Origin: Microcystis elabens FACHB-917
GTDB taxonomy: Bacteria > Cyanobacteriota > Cyanobacteriia > PCC-6307 > Cyanobiaceae
Assembly: GCF_014698445.1 (NCBI RefSeq)
Contig: NZ_JACJSZ010000001.1
Location: 62,001 to 126,000 of the forward strand
Length of the DNA: 64,000 nt
Reading direction: 5' to 3'
Shown here: one piece after another, positions 54,603-63,877 of the stretch
How positions within the stretch are numbered: the first letter of the stretch is position 1
Layout: the number at the start of each line of letters is the position of its first letter
The notes under the pieces: model-generated
What the model saw: only the letters and a program-made list of their open reading frames with translations
The model's database searches: none
Told to the model about the DNA's origin: nothing
Program-made: the position numbers and the translations under genes

Positions 54603-57098
54603 TCAATTCAACTGGGCCGCCTCCACGGAGCGGCGGCGCTGGGCTTCGAGGGCCTCGCGCAGGGGCGGATGCCGGGCCAGGTCGGGATCCTCCGCCAGGA
54701 TCCGCTGCGCCGACAGCCGTGCCTCCTCCAGCACGGCGCCGTCGTCGCTGAGGCTGGCCAGGGCCAGGTCCGGCAGGCCCGACTGGCGGGTGCCAAGCAC
54801 CTGGCCCGGGCCCCGCAGCCGCAGGTCCATCTCGGCGATCTCGAAGCAGTCGCTGCTGCGGGCCAGCAGCTCCAGCCGCTGGCGGGCCATGGCGTTGTCG
54901 CCCTCGTGCAGCAGCAGGCAATGGGATGCGGCGGCCCCCCGACCCACCCGCCCCCGCAGCTGGTGCAGCTGGGCCAGGCCGAAGCGCTCGGCATGTTCGA
55001 TCACCATCACACTCGCCTCCGGCACGTCCACCCCCACCTCCACCACCGTGGTGGACACCAGCACCTGGGAGCGGCCCTCCTGGAAGGCGCTGATGGCCCG
55101 CTGCTTCTCCTCGCCGGTCATCCGCCCGTGGAGCAGCCCCACCGTGAGTTCCGGGAACACCTCCTCATCGAGGTGGCGGTGCACCTCCACGGCTGAGCGG
55201 AGATCAAGCTTCTCCGATTCCTCCACCAGGGGCAGCACCACGTAGGCCCGCTGGCCCCCGGCCACCTCCCGTCGCACCAGCTCCCAGGCGCCGGTCCGCT
55301 CGGAGCCCCGCAGCAGCCGGGTCTGGATCGGGGTGCGACCGGGCGGCAGTTCATCGATCTGGCTGAGGTCGAGGTCGCCGTGGATCGAGAGGGCCAGGGT
55401 GCGGGGAATGGGTGTGGCGGTCATCGTCAGCAGGTGGGGCTGGAGCCCCTTGGCCAGCAGCCGGTTGCGCTGCCGAACGCCGAAGCGGTGCTGCTCGTCG
55501 ACCACCACCAGGCCGAGGCGGTCGAACTGCACCGGATCCTCGAGCAGGGCATGGGTGCCCACCAGCAGCTTCACCTGGCCGTTGGCCAGGTCCTGAAGCA
55601 CCTGGCGGCGACGGCGGGCGGGGGTGGAGCCGGTGAGCAGTTCGATGCTGACGTCGAGCTGGGGCAGCCAGCCGGCCAGCTTGTGGAAGTGCTGGGCCGC
55701 CAGCACCTCGGTGGGCGCCATCAGGGCCCCCTGGCAGCCGGCGGCAATCGCCCCCAGCAGGGCCGCCAGGGCCACCACCGTCTTGCCGCTGCCCACATCC
55801 CCCTGAACCAGCCGGGCCATGGGCTGGGGGCGCTCCATGTCGGCGCGGATCTCGGCCAGCACCCGGCTCTGGGCGCCGGTGAGAGGAAAGGGCAACAGGT
55901 CGAGAAAGCGGCTCACCAGGTCGTCGCCGCCGCTCGGCAGGAGCAGCGGCGGGGCCGGGGTGCGGCGCAGGCGCTGCCGCCGCTGACCCAGGGCCAGCTG
56001 CAGCAGCAGGAACTCATCGAACACCAGCCGCCGCCGGCAGCGCTGCAGCTCCTCGCGGTCGGCGGGGCGATGGAGGCCAAGGAACGCCTCGCCGCGCTGC
56101 GGCAGGTCCAGCTCCCGGCGCAGGGGTTCCGGCAGCGGATCGGGCCAGCGGCTCGCCGCCGGCAGCACGGCGGCGACGGCCCGGGCGAGGGTCTCGCCAC
56201 TGAGCCCCTCGGTGAGGGCATAGACGGGCACGAACCGTCCGATCCGCTCCGATCGCACCGACGCGCCGGGGGCCTCCAGCACCTCCAGCAGGGGATCGGC
56301 GAAGCAGGGACCGTAGGGGCTGTCCTTCACCAGACCGCTCACGGCCACCGTGGCCCCCACCGGATAGAGCCGCTGCTGGGCCTTCAACCAGCCGGGGCTG
56401 CTGAAACGGCGCCCGGCAAAGAAGCGCGTCACCCGCAGGCGGCCGGTGACATCCTGAACCTGCAGCTCCAGGATCGCCAGGTTGGGGTTGCGGGGGCTGC
56501 CGAAGGCGTGGCAGCGGCGCACCGTCGCCACGATGGTGGCGGTCCGCCCCGGCTCCAGGGACGCGATCCGCACCAGATGGGCGTAATCGAGGTAATCGCG
56601 CGGGTAATGGTTCACCAGATCGCGCACCACCAGCAGGCCGAGGGCGGCCAGGCGGGTGGCGGTCTTCGCTCCGATCCCGGCCACCTCCGCCAGCGGCGTC
56701 TGGGGATCGAGCCGCCGGGGCCCGCCAGCGGCCTGGCCCGCCGCCGGTGCGGGGTGAGCCAGCCGCAGACGCGGGGGGGCCACCGGCCGGACCTCCTGCC
56801 GCCGTTGGCGCAGCTCGTGCAGCGCCTGCCGCAGGCGCCGCACCAGTGACTGGCGGGCCGACGGCGCCAGAGCGCCATAGCCGGCGACGTCCCGGGCGAA
56901 GGCGGCGATCTGCCGGCGCTCGCCGGGCTCGAGCCCCTCCGGCGGCGCCGCCAGGGAGGTGGCGAGGAAGCCGCTGAACCTGTCGCGCCGTCCCTGGAGA
57001 TCGCCGAAGCCGGCTTCGGCCTCGAGGCGGCAGGCCAGCTGCAGGGGCGCGCACCAGCGCTCGAGGCTCTCCGGGGGCGACGCGGCAGTCCCTTCCAT
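54603..57098 (-). CDS. recG: ATP-dependent DNA helicase RecG
   Basis: A helicase that reverses stalled forks and processes Holliday junctions. The 831-aa protein has an extended N-terminus of about 115 residues typical of cyanobacteria and plants. The wedge OB-fold follows (TATIVATVRRCHAF). Helicase motifs include Walker A QGDVGSGKTVVALAAL, DEQHRFGVRQRNRLL (DEQH box), TATPIPRTL and QLRGRVGRGAAASHCLLL. The ATG at 57098 is used; an ATG at 57155 would overlap the upstream gene by 43 nt. Confidence 0.94.
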   Translation of the reverse strand: MEGTAASPPESLERWCAPLQLACRLEAEAGFGDLQGRRDRFSGFLATSLAAPPEGLEPGERRQIAAFARDVAGYGALAPSARQSLVRRLRQALHELRQRRQEVRPVAPPRLRLAHPAPAAGQAAGGPRRLDPQTPLAEVAGIGAKTATRLAALGLLVVRDLVNHYPRDYLDYAHLVRIASLEPGRTATIVATVRRCHAFGSPRNPNLAILELQVQDVTGRLRVTRFFAGRRFSSPGWLKAQQRLYPVGATVAVSGLVKDSPYGPCFADPLLEVLEAPGASVRSERIGRFVPVYALTEGLSGETLARAVAAVLPAASRWPDPLPEPLRRELDLPQRGEAFLGLHRPADREELQRCRRRLVFDEFLLLQLALGQRRQRLRRTPAPPLLLPSGGDDLVSRFLDLLPFPLTGAQSRVLAEIRADMERPQPMARLVQGDVGSGKTVVALAALLGAIAAGCQGALMAPTEVLAAQHFHKLAGWLPQLDVSIELLTGSTPARRRRQVLQDLANGQVKLLVGTHALLEDPVQFDRLGLVVVDEQHRFGVRQRNRLLAKGLQPHLLTMTATPIPRTLALSIHGDLDLSQIDELPPGRTPIQTRLLRGSERTGAWELVRREVAGGQRAYVVLPLVEESEKLDLRSAVEVHRHLDEEVFPELTVGLLHGRMTGEEKQRAISAFQEGRSQVLVSTTVVEVGVDVPEASVMVIEHAERFGLAQLHQLRGRVGRGAAASHCLLLHEGDNAMARQRLELLARSSDCFEIAEMDLRLRGPGQVLGTRQSGLPDLALASLSDDGAVLEEARLSAQRILAEDPDLARHPPLREALEAQRRRSVEAAQLN

Positions 57099-57112
57099 CG
57101 AGGAGGGGCCGG

Positions 57113-58234
57113 TCAGTCGTTCGGAATCGATGGGGGGCGGATGTCCTGCAGCCAAAGCTGTTCGGCCTGGTGGATCCGTAGCCGCCGTTGCAGGCGACGG
57201 AACTGCTGGGCCATTCTGCGAACCTCCTGCCGATGCTGCTGCAGCCGTCGCCGGCAGGTGCGCAGACGGGGCTCCTCCAGCTCCAGATCGGCGGGGCGCA
57301 GCAGCACCGCGAGCGTCTGCGCCTGGGGAGCGCGGGCGCCCGGAAAGGGCAGGGGCAGCCGCATCAGGTTGGCGGGGGCAGCCATCGTCTCCAGCTGGCC
57401 GGCCAGCACCGCATCGAGCAGGCTCACCGGCAGCAGGCTGCGGCTCACGCCGCCGCGCAACAGCTCCACATTGACGGCGTGGGAGAGATTGCGCAGGCGA
57501 CGGCCAAGGGCCTGCTCCATGCCGTCCATCCAGCGAAGCACCCGCTCGGGATCGTCGGGCAACCGTCCGGCCCGCCAGAGAGGGTCCTCCTGGTCAGGGC
57601 CCTCTGAGCCGTCCCCTTCGCGGTCATCGCGGCGGCCGTCCCCGTCATCCGGGGGAGCCTCGTCCTCGTCGTCCGATAGGGCCTCGTCGTCGTCCGGCTG
57701 GGCGTCGTCCGGGTCGTGCCGTGGCTCTTCCACGGCGTCCGGGTCGGGAGGCGCCCCTCGGCCCAGCGCCCCCCAGAGGAAGGAGCCGCCGGCCAGGGGC
57801 GGGGCGAAGCCGAGCTGCACCGACCCCGGCGGCAGGGGCTCCGGCTCCCCACCCCCGTTCTCCCCCTGCCAGGCGAGGTCCTCGAGGAGCTGCTCACGGT
57901 CGTGACGGTCGCGTCGCTGGTGCTCCCGGGAGATCTGGGCCGCCAGGATCACCAACTGCTCCACCGTCAGCAGGCTGCAGCAGCGGGCCACCAGCTCCTG
58001 GATCTGGCCATGCAGCCGCCGCCGCCGCTCGTCCGGCATCTCGGTGTAGCGGTGGGGGTGCACCTGGGTGGCGAGATGGAAACAGGCCTGGCGCACCTGC
58101 TGGGGCAGCGTCTGGCGCAGCACCTGCAGGTAGAGGGCGACGTGGCGGTAGAGCTCCGGGTTCGACTGGATCAGCCGCCCGGTCAGGGCCTGGAGCTGAC
58201 CCGGCAGATCGATCGAATCGGACGGGTCGCTCAA
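57113..58234 (-). CDS. Conserved hypothetical protein with acidic linker
   Basis: A 373-aa protein between tsf and recG. The N-terminal part (about 1-115) is helical (YRHVALYLQVLRQTLPQQVR). A highly acidic low-complexity linker of about 50 residues follows (about 170-225; DDAQPDDDEALSDDEDEAPP). The C-terminal part is helical and basic (RRMAQQFRRLQRRLRIHQ). The ends seem to be family-like and the linker variable. I recall a conserved hypothetical at this position in picocyanobacteria but no function. Possibly it binds nucleic acid or the ribosome; this is speculation. Confidence 0.75.
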   Translation of the reverse strand: MSDPSDSIDLPGQLQALTGRLIQSNPELYRHVALYLQVLRQTLPQQVRQACFHLATQVHPHRYTEMPDERRRRLHGQIQELVARCCSLLTVEQLVILAAQISREHQRRDRHDREQLLEDLAWQGENGGGEPEPLPPGSVQLGFAPPLAGGSFLWGALGRGAPPDPDAVEEPRHDPDDAQPDDDEALSDDEDEAPPDDGDGRRDDREGDGSEGPDQEDPLWRAGRLPDDPERVLRWMDGMEQALGRRLRNLSHAVNVELLRGGVSRSLLPVSLLDAVLAGQLETMAAPANLMRLPLPFPGARAPQAQTLAVLLRPADLELEEPRLRTCRRRLQQHRQEVRRMAQQFRRLQRRLRIHQAEQLWLQDIRPPSIPND

Positions 58235-58244
58235 GGGCTCCGGC

Positions 58245-58904
58245 TCAGCCAGCCTTGCCCATCGCCGCCACTTCGGCCGCGAAATCCGACTGCTCCACCT
58301 CGATGCCCTCGCCGAGGGTGTAACGGGTGAAGCGGCGCACCCGGATGTTTTCGCCGGTCTTGCCGGCGGCCGATTTCACCATTTCGCCCACGGTGACGGT
58401 GTTGTCGCGGATGAAGGGCTGGTCGAGCAGGGCCAGCTCCTTGAGGCGTTTGCCGATGCGGCCCGCCACGATCTTGACCTTCATCTCCTCCTTCTTGCCG
58501 GCGAGATCGTCACGGCCCATCTCGATGGCCTTCTCCCGTTCCGCCACTTCGGGGGGAATGTCGTCGGTGCTGACGTATTCCACATTGGGGCAGGCGGCGA
58601 TCTGCATTGCCACGTTCCGCACCAGCTCCTGGAAGAGCTCACCGCGGGCCACGAAATCGGTCTCGCAGTTCACTTCCACCAGCACACCGACGCGGGCACC
58701 GGTGTGGATGTAGCTGCCGACGGCCCCTTCGGCCGCCGTGCGGCCGGCCTTCTTCTCGGCGGTGGCGATGCCCTTCTGGCGCAGCCATTCGGCGGCCTTG
58801 GTGGCATCCCCACCGGATTCGGTGAGGGCTTTCTTGCAATCCATCATGCCCGCGCCGGTCTTGTCGCGCAGGTCCTTGACGAGCTTCGCTGTGATCTCAG
58901 CCAT
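58245..58904 (-). CDS. tsf: Translation elongation factor Ts
   Basis: The guanine-nucleotide exchange factor for EF-Tu. The 219-aa protein starts [20 protein letters not shown] with the TDFV motif in [19 protein letters not shown]. The short length is the common cyanobacterial form with a reduced C-terminal module. It follows rpsB after 38 nt; rpsB-tsf is the standard bacterial pair. Confidence 0.97.
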   Translation of the reverse strand: MAEITAKLVKDLRDKTGAGMMDCKKALTESGGDATKAAEWLRQKGIATAEKKAGRTAAEGAVGSYIHTGARVGVLVEVNCETDFVARGELFQELVRNVAMQIAACPNVEYVSTDDIPPEVAEREKAIEMGRDDLAGKKEEMKVKIVAGRIGKRLKELALLDQPFIRDNTVTVGEMVKSAAGKTGENIRVRRFTRYTLGEGIEVEQSDFAAEVAAMGKAG

Positions 58905-58942
58905 GGGGTGGGAGTGGGGGAGGTCGGGAGGGAGAGAACGGC

Positions 58943-59659
58943 TCAGGCGTCGTCGTCGCCGCCGCGCTGATCCTGGGCTCCATGGCGGCCCTCATTGATG
59001 GCGTCGGCCAGGCGGCCCAGGACCAGCTGGACGGAACGCACGGCGTCGTCGTTGCAGGGGATGGGAACGTCGCAGAGGTCGGGATCGCAGTTGGTGTCGA
59101 GCATCGACACCAGGGGGATATCGAGCTTGCGGCACTCGAGCACGGCGTTGGTCTCGCGGCGCTGATCCACCAGCACCACCACATCGGGCAGCCGTCGCAT
59201 GTTCTTGAGGCCGCCGAGGTACTTCTGCAGGCGGTCGAGCTCACGGCGCAGCACGGCGGCTTCCTTCTTCGGCCGCATGGCGATGGCACCGGAGGACTCC
59301 ATCCGCTCCAGGTCCTTGAGGCGGTCGATGCGGGCACGCATCGTGCTCCAGTTGGTGAGCATGCCGCCCAGCCAGCGCTGATTCACATAGGAGGCGCCGC
59401 AGCGGGCGGCTTCCTGGGCGATGACCTCGGAGGCCTGCTTCTTGGTGCCGACGAACAGGAACCGCTTGCCGCTGCGGGCGGCGCTGCGGGTCCATTTGTA
59501 GGCGTTGTTCATGCAGACGGCGGTCTGCACGAGATCGATGATGTGGACCCCGTTGCGCGCGCAGTAGATGTAGCGCGACATCTTGGGATTCCAGCGACGG
59601 GTCTGGTGTCCGAAGTGGGCACCAGCCTCCATCATCTCGGAGAGAGTGACGACAGCCAT
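58943..59659 (-). CDS. rpsB: 30S ribosomal protein S2
   Basis: A small-subunit protein of 238 aa that contacts S1 and the mRNA exit side. Recognised from [57 protein letters not shown] and [19 protein letters not shown]. It is preceded by a structured 5' leader and followed by tsf. Confidence 0.97.
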   Translation of the reverse strand: MAVVTLSEMMEAGAHFGHQTRRWNPKMSRYIYCARNGVHIIDLVQTAVCMNNAYKWTRSAARSGKRFLFVGTKKQASEVIAQEAARCGASYVNQRWLGGMLTNWSTMRARIDRLKDLERMESSGAIAMRPKKEAAVLRRELDRLQKYLGGLKNMRRLPDVVVLVDQRRETNAVLECRKLDIPLVSMLDTNCDPDLCDVPIPCNDDAVRSVQLVLGRLADAINEGRHGAQDQRGGDDDA

Positions 59660-59671
59660 TTGGGTTGGGGG

Positions 59672-59737
59672 GTTTCGGGTTGGCCTCCACCTGCCAGGGA
59701 TGCCGTGCCCGGAAGAGGGCAGCGGATCACCCGAAAC
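59672..59737 (-). promoter_or_regulatory. Structured rpsB 5' leader
   Basis: A perfect 9-bp closing stem (GTTTCGGGT 59672-59680 with ACCCGAAAC 59729-59737) encloses 48 nt with an inner hairpin (TGCCC 59706-59710 with GGGCA 59717-59721). The stem ends 12 nt from the rpsB start codon, so the leader RNA could mask or present the ribosome binding site. In E. coli S2 represses its own mRNA through the leader. A like role here is inference. Confidence 0.55.
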
Positions 59738-59767
59738 GTGCAGGTGTGCGGTGTTGGTGTTACTGGG

Positions 59768-60706
59768 TCAACCTACCAAATGGCCCTGCTGGCGGGCCTC
59801 GGCGTGGAGGGCCCGCACCCCGAAGCGGTTGAGGGGCAGCCGCAGCAGCTCCATCGCCAGGCCCGCCTGGCCACGGCGGATCAGCCAGCGCAGCAGGGGC
59901 CGCAGGCTGCGTTCATTGATCAGGCCGCCGAGGGTGAGCAGCTCCCAGAGCGCCAGGTGCAGCCAGGTGTACTGAATGATGAAACGCACCCGCCAGGTGG
60001 GGTGCTTGCGGTAAAAGACCAGACCCATGCGGGCCCGTTCCCGCTCCACCCGCACCAGATCGGGGATCTGCTCGAGGCTCAGGGGGGGATGCCAGTGGTA
60101 GCCCACCGCCTCGGGGCAGCGCACCAGCCGCACGCCCATGCGGCGCAGGCGTTCGCCCAGTTCGAGATCCTCCCAGCCGTATAGACGGAATCCCGTGTCG
60201 AACAGGCCCGACTGCTCCAGCACCCGGCGGTCGATCGCCACGTTGCCGGTGGCGAAGTAGGCCCAGGACAGGTCCCGCAGCTTGTGGGGCTCCGCGGTGG
60301 GCGCTTCGAAGTTGTGGGTATTGATCACCGCGCCGTAGGTGAAGCAGAGCCGATCGCCGCTCTCGCTCCAGGCCCGCTCCAGGGCGGTGGCGTGGTGCAG
60401 CAGGAACCGTTCGGTCACCACCAGGTCGCTGTCGATGAAGACGATCACATCGCCGCGGGCCTCCTGAACCCCGCGGTTGCGCCCCTCGGCCGGACCGCCG
60501 TGGTCCTGGCGGATCAGCCGCAGATGGGGGAAGGCGGTGGCATGGGCATCCAGCCAGCGGACCGTGTCGTCGGTGGAGCCGTCGTCCACGAGCACCACCT
60601 CATAGGCCTGCAGGGGACCGCCGGTCTCCTGGCGCTCCAGGGCCTGCAGGCACTGGCGCAGGATCGGCAGCCGGTTGTACGTGGGGATGACGACGCTGAT
60701 GAACAT
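59768..60706 (-). CDS. GT2 family glycosyltransferase
   Basis: A 312-aa glycosyltransferase with a GT-A fold: MFISVVIPTYNRLPILRQCL, then VVLVDDGSTDDTV, GPAEGRNRGVQEARGDV and the DxD-type FIDSDLVV. The acceptor-side motif WEDLELGERLRRMG (ED) supports inverting chemistry. The C-terminus has hydrophobic and basic segments that may attach to the membrane. The substrate is unknown; it probably builds a surface polysaccharide. It is preceded by the terminator of the dev block, so it is transcribed separately, and it ends 108 nt before rpsB. Confidence 0.87.
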   Translation of the reverse strand: MFISVVIPTYNRLPILRQCLQALERQETGGPLQAYEVVLVDDGSTDDTVRWLDAHATAFPHLRLIRQDHGGPAEGRNRGVQEARGDVIVFIDSDLVVTERFLLHHATALERAWSESGDRLCFTYGAVINTHNFEAPTAEPHKLRDLSWAYFATGNVAIDRRVLEQSGLFDTGFRLYGWEDLELGERLRRMGVRLVRCPEAVGYHWHPPLSLEQIPDLVRVERERARMGLVFYRKHPTWRVRFIIQYTWLHLALWELLTLGGLINERSLRPLLRWLIRRGQAGLAMELLRLPLNRFGVRALHAEARQQGHLVG

Positions 60707-60743
60707 CGGGTGTCGGTGGAGGAACCACGGCGGAGGAGCCATG

Positions 60744-60772
60744 AAAAAAGGGGGATCCGCAGCGAATCCCCC
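60744..60772 (-). terminator. Intrinsic terminator of the dev block
   Basis: On the minus strand a GC-rich hairpin (60772-60766 with 60756-60750, seven pairs, then one mismatch and one more pair, 5-nt loop) is followed by six T residues (60749-60744). It lies 25 nt after the stop of the 51-aa protein gene and before the GT2 start. Confidence 0.82.
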
Positions 60773-60797
60773 CGGGGCCATGGCCGGACCGGACCGC

Positions 60798-60953
60798 TCA
60801 GTCCGCGGCGCCGCCGTTGTTGGCCGTGCCGGTCACGCCGTTGCCGGCGCCTTCACCGCGGCCGTCGTTGCGCAGCTTGCGCTTCTTGAACTTGCGGGCG
60901 TAGGCCCGGTTGCGCTCCTGCTTTTCCTTCTTGAGGTTCCTGCGTTTCGCCAT
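60798..60953 (-). CDS. 51-aa basic protein downstream of devA
   Basis: A small reading frame of 51 codons starting MAKRRNLKKEKQERNRAYAR. About half of the first 33 residues are Lys or Arg, followed by a Gly/Asn/Ala-rich tail. The N-terminus strongly suggests nucleic-acid or ribosome association. It is flanked by devA (42 nt) upstream and a strong terminator downstream, so it sits in a defined transcription unit. I recall similar small basic proteins in cyanobacteria, all unnamed. Confidence 0.75.
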   Translation of the reverse strand: MAKRRNLKKEKQERNRAYARKFKKRKLRNDGRGEGAGNGVTGTANNGGAAD

Positions 60954-60995
60954 AGGGGAGGGAAGGCCTGAAAAGACTGTGAGGGTTCACCCTAC

Positions 60996-61754
60996 TCACC
61001 CGGCCACGGCCTCCTGGGCCCACAGCCGGCCATCCTCCATCCGCACCAGGCGATCGGCCACATCGAGGATGCGGGGATCGTGGGTCACCATCAGCACGCC
61101 ACAGCCCTCGTCCCTCGCCAGGCGCTGCAGCAGTTCCACCACCTCCCGGCCGGTGCGGCTGTCGAGGGCGGCGGTGGGTTCGTCGGCCAGCAGCAGGCGG
61201 GGATGGGCCGCCAGGGCGCGGGCGATGGCCACCCGCTGTTTCTGGCCGCCGGAGAGATCGTGGGGCAGCTTGCCGAGGTGATCGGAAAGGCCCACGGCCC
61301 GCAGCCATTCCCGCGACAGGTCGCGGCGGGCGCGGTAACCCAGACCCTGCAGCAGGTCGGCTCCCATCTGCACGTTCTGCTCGGCGGTGAGGCAGCGCAG
61401 CAGGTTGTGGCCCTGGAAGATCATGCCGACGCTGCGACGCAGCAGCTGGCGCTCCTGGCGGCTGGAGCCGTTGAGCTCACAGCCCAGCACCCGCACCGAC
61501 CCCTCCATCACCTGACGCAGGGCCCCCACCAAGGTGAGCAGGGTGGTCTTGCCACAGCCGGACGGCCCCGTGAGCAGGACCACCTCGCCGGGGTGAATCT
61601 CCAGATCGATGCCCTGGAGCACCTGACGCCGCATCGTGCCGGTACCGTACCAGTGGCTGAGACCCCGCACGGTGACGGTGGCCGGCCCGACAGGGTCGAG
61701 GCCGCTGGGGGGGACGGAACCGGGCAGGAGGACGGTCATCGGCTCGGGAGGCAA
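60996..61754 (-). CDS. devA: DevA-type ABC transporter ATP-binding protein
   Basis: The ATPase of a DevBCA exporter. The 252-aa protein has Walker A GPSGCGKT at 63-70, the Q-loop FQGHNLL, signature DLSGGQKQRVAIARAL and Walker B LLLADEPTAALDS. It is close to the MacB/LolD family. It follows devC after 15 nt. ATG at 61739 (MTVLLPG) is an alternative start. Confidence 0.9.
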   Translation of the reverse strand: MPPEPMTVLLPGSVPPSGLDPVGPATVTVRGLSHWYGTGTMRRQVLQGIDLEIHPGEVVLLTGPSGCGKTTLLTLVGALRQVMEGSVRVLGCELNGSSRQERQLLRRSVGMIFQGHNLLRCLTAEQNVQMGADLLQGLGYRARRDLSREWLRAVGLSDHLGKLPHDLSGGQKQRVAIARALAAHPRLLLADEPTAALDSRTGREVVELLQRLARDEGCGVLMVTHDPRILDVADRLVRMEDGRLWAQEAVAG

Positions 61755-61769
61755 GGAAGCGGCATCGGA

Positions 61770-62936
61770 TCAGAAGATGTCGGCCGGATCGGCATCGCCC
61801 AGCTTGCGCATCGCCATCGCCGCCGAACCCATGCACATCACCAGGATCATCAGGAAGACGGTCGCGGCCCGGTCGCCGGCCATGGCCACCGGCAGCTTGG
61901 TGGCGGCATGGATGACGCCGTAGAGCACCTGACCGGCGAGGTAGGCGGGCACGTAGCCGAACACCGCAAGCAGCAGCCCCTCGCGGGCCACCACCCCCAG
62001 CAGGGTGAGCAGGCTGTAGCCCATGGCCATCAGGGTGGCGTACTCCGGCAGGTGATCGCTGACGTCGGAGTAGAGGATCTGGTAGACGATCACGCAGCCC
62101 ACCACGAAACCCATGGCGGCGCCCAGGGTGAAGATGAAGCCGATGGCGGTGCTGGTGCGCCAGTAGTCCATCTCCAGATCCAGGAAGCCCTGCTTGGTGA
62201 GCACGGTGACGTCCTCGGGGAGCAGGCGCCGCAGGCGTTCCACCACCCGGGCGGGGTCGGCTCCAGAGCGCAGGCGGATCAGCCCCAGCTCGATGCTGCC
62301 GGGCGGGTTGTACGGCACCAGGCTCAGGAGCGTTTCCCGGCTGGTGAGCAGGTTGCCGTCGGCGCCGAAGGTCGGGCCTGAGCTGAACAGCCCCGCCACC
62401 CGGAGGCGCTTGCCAGACACCTCACTCTCCACGTTGCGGCCCTCCCGGAACCATTGCGCCACCGGTCCGAACTCATCCCGGGAGAGGTCGTCGAAGAGCA
62501 CCCGGCCCTTCTGGGTGAGGCGGGGCGCGAGCGCAGTGACGGCCGGGTCGAGGAACAGGGGATCCCCCGGCTCGAACCCAAGGGCAACAATGGCACGGGT
62601 GCCCTTGGTCTGGGGGTTGCGCCACAGCAGCAGGTTCCAGTGCACCGGGGTGATGCCGGTCACGTCGGGATCGGCCATCGCCTGGACGAGCCGTCGCTCG
62701 GGGAAGCCGGTCATGCTGATCGAGCTCTTGCTGCGGGGGCTGAGGAGCACCAGATCGGTGTCGAACAGCTTGTGCACCGTGACGCTGGAGTCGAACAGGG
62801 CGTCGCGGAAGCCCAGCTGCATGAACATCAGGATCCCGGCGAAGGTGATCCCGGCCAGGGCCACCGCCAGGCGCATCGGCTGGCGGGTGAGCAACAGCCA
62901 CGCCAGCGGAATCCGGCGTCCCTGCCAGAAGCTCAT
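61770..62936 (-). CDS. devC: DevC-type ABC transporter permease
   Basis: A 388-aa permease of the MacB/FtsX-like type. It has an N-terminal membrane helix (LAVALAGITFAGILMFMQLGF) and a large periplasmic domain. Three C-terminal helices follow (FIFTLGAAMGFVVGCVIVYQ onward). [22 protein letters not shown] fits the family start. Its ATG overlaps the devB stop in ATGA. In filamentous cyanobacteria DevBCA with TolC exports heterocyst glycolipids; in a unicellular strain the cargo must differ. Confidence 0.92.
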   Translation of the reverse strand: MSFWQGRRIPLAWLLLTRQPMRLAVALAGITFAGILMFMQLGFRDALFDSSVTVHKLFDTDLVLLSPRSKSSISMTGFPERRLVQAMADPDVTGITPVHWNLLLWRNPQTKGTRAIVALGFEPGDPLFLDPAVTALAPRLTQKGRVLFDDLSRDEFGPVAQWFREGRNVESEVSGKRLRVAGLFSSGPTFGADGNLLTSRETLLSLVPYNPPGSIELGLIRLRSGADPARVVERLRRLLPEDVTVLTKQGFLDLEMDYWRTSTAIGFIFTLGAAMGFVVGCVIVYQILYSDVSDHLPEYATLMAMGYSLLTLLGVVAREGLLLAVFGYVPAYLAGQVLYGVIHAATKLPVAMAGDRAATVFLMILVMCMGSAAMAMRKLGDADPADIF

Positions 62937-63877
62937 GGCTGCAGGCGGGCGATGACCTTGAGGCCGCTGAGGGCGGCGACCCGGGCCCCATCGGAGGGAT
63001 CGAGCCGCACCCGCACCTCGACGACGCGGGCATCGGCGTCGCCGGTGGGATCGGTGGAGAGCACCTCCCGCTGGCGGACCTGGGGGCTGATGCGACGCAC
63101 GGTGCCCCGCAGGGTGCCGTCGAAGCCGCCGTTCTCGCTGGTGAGGGCGACGGCCTGGCCGAGCCGGACCCGGTCGATGTCGCTTTCGTACACCTCGATG
63201 GAGGCTTCCATGCGATCGCTGGCCCCCAGCTCGAGGATGCCCTTGTCGCCGGGCCGTTCGCCGACGCGGGTCTGGATGCGCAGCACGGTGCCGTCGATCG
63301 GGGCCCGCAGTTCGGTGTTGACCAGATCGGTGCCGGCCTTAACCAGGGAGGCCCTGGCCTCCTGCAGCTGGCCCTGGAGCTCCAGGGTGCGCTGCTCCAG
63401 CACATCGAGATCGGCGGCGGAGAAGGCCCCGTCGCTGGCCAGCTTGCGGTAGCGCGCCAGGTCGCGGGTCTGGATGGTGAGCCGGCGGCTGAGGTTGGCG
63501 ATCCGGGTGCGGATCAGGTCGATTTCGGCCCGCTGCATCGGCTGGTTGTCGAAGCGGGCCAGCAGCTGGCCGGCGCGCACCCGGTCGCCCTCGGTCACCA
63601 GCAGCTCGGTGATGCGGGGACTGCCGCCGATGCCGGTGATCGGTGCGGCGAGGATGCGGACGTCACCATCGGGCTTGAGCTGGCCCAGGGCCGCCACGGC
63701 CTCCACCGGAGCCGGCGGCCTGCTGACCGCAGCGGCCGGGGGGCTGGCGGGCCGGAGGCGCTGATGCAGCACCACACCCCCCACGACCAGGCCCGCCACG
63801 CCGGCGACGATCAGGCCGTTGCGCCAGGGGACGGTGGGTCGTCGAAGAGCAGGTCCTCGATGTAGCGGTCGGCCCAC
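62933..63877 (-). CDS. devB: DevB-type membrane fusion (HlyD family) protein
   Basis: The periplasmic adaptor of the DevBCA exporter. It has a membrane segment ([19 protein letters not shown]), a lipoyl half-domain ([19 protein letters not shown]), a coiled coil ([20 protein letters not shown] onward) and the second lipoyl half [20 protein letters not shown]. The GTG at 63877 is chosen as start. An ATG at 63961 would add 28 residues encoded antiphase to the end of another gene and without adaptor character. The product is then 314 aa. The true start could still lie elsewhere in the overlap. Confidence 0.82.
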   Translation of the reverse strand: MGRPLHRGPALRRPTVPWRNGLIVAGVAGLVVGGVVLHQRLRPASPPAAAVSRPPAPVEAVAALGQLKPDGDVRILAAPITGIGGSPRITELLVTEGDRVRAGQLLARFDNQPMQRAEIDLIRTRIANLSRRLTIQTRDLARYRKLASDGAFSAADLDVLEQRTLELQGQLQEARASLVKAGTDLVNTELRAPIDGTVLRIQTRVGERPGDKGILELGASDRMEASIEVYESDIDRVRLGQAVALTSENGGFDGTLRGTVRRISPQVRQREVLSTDPTGDADARVVEVRVRLDPSDGARVAALSGLKVIARLQP

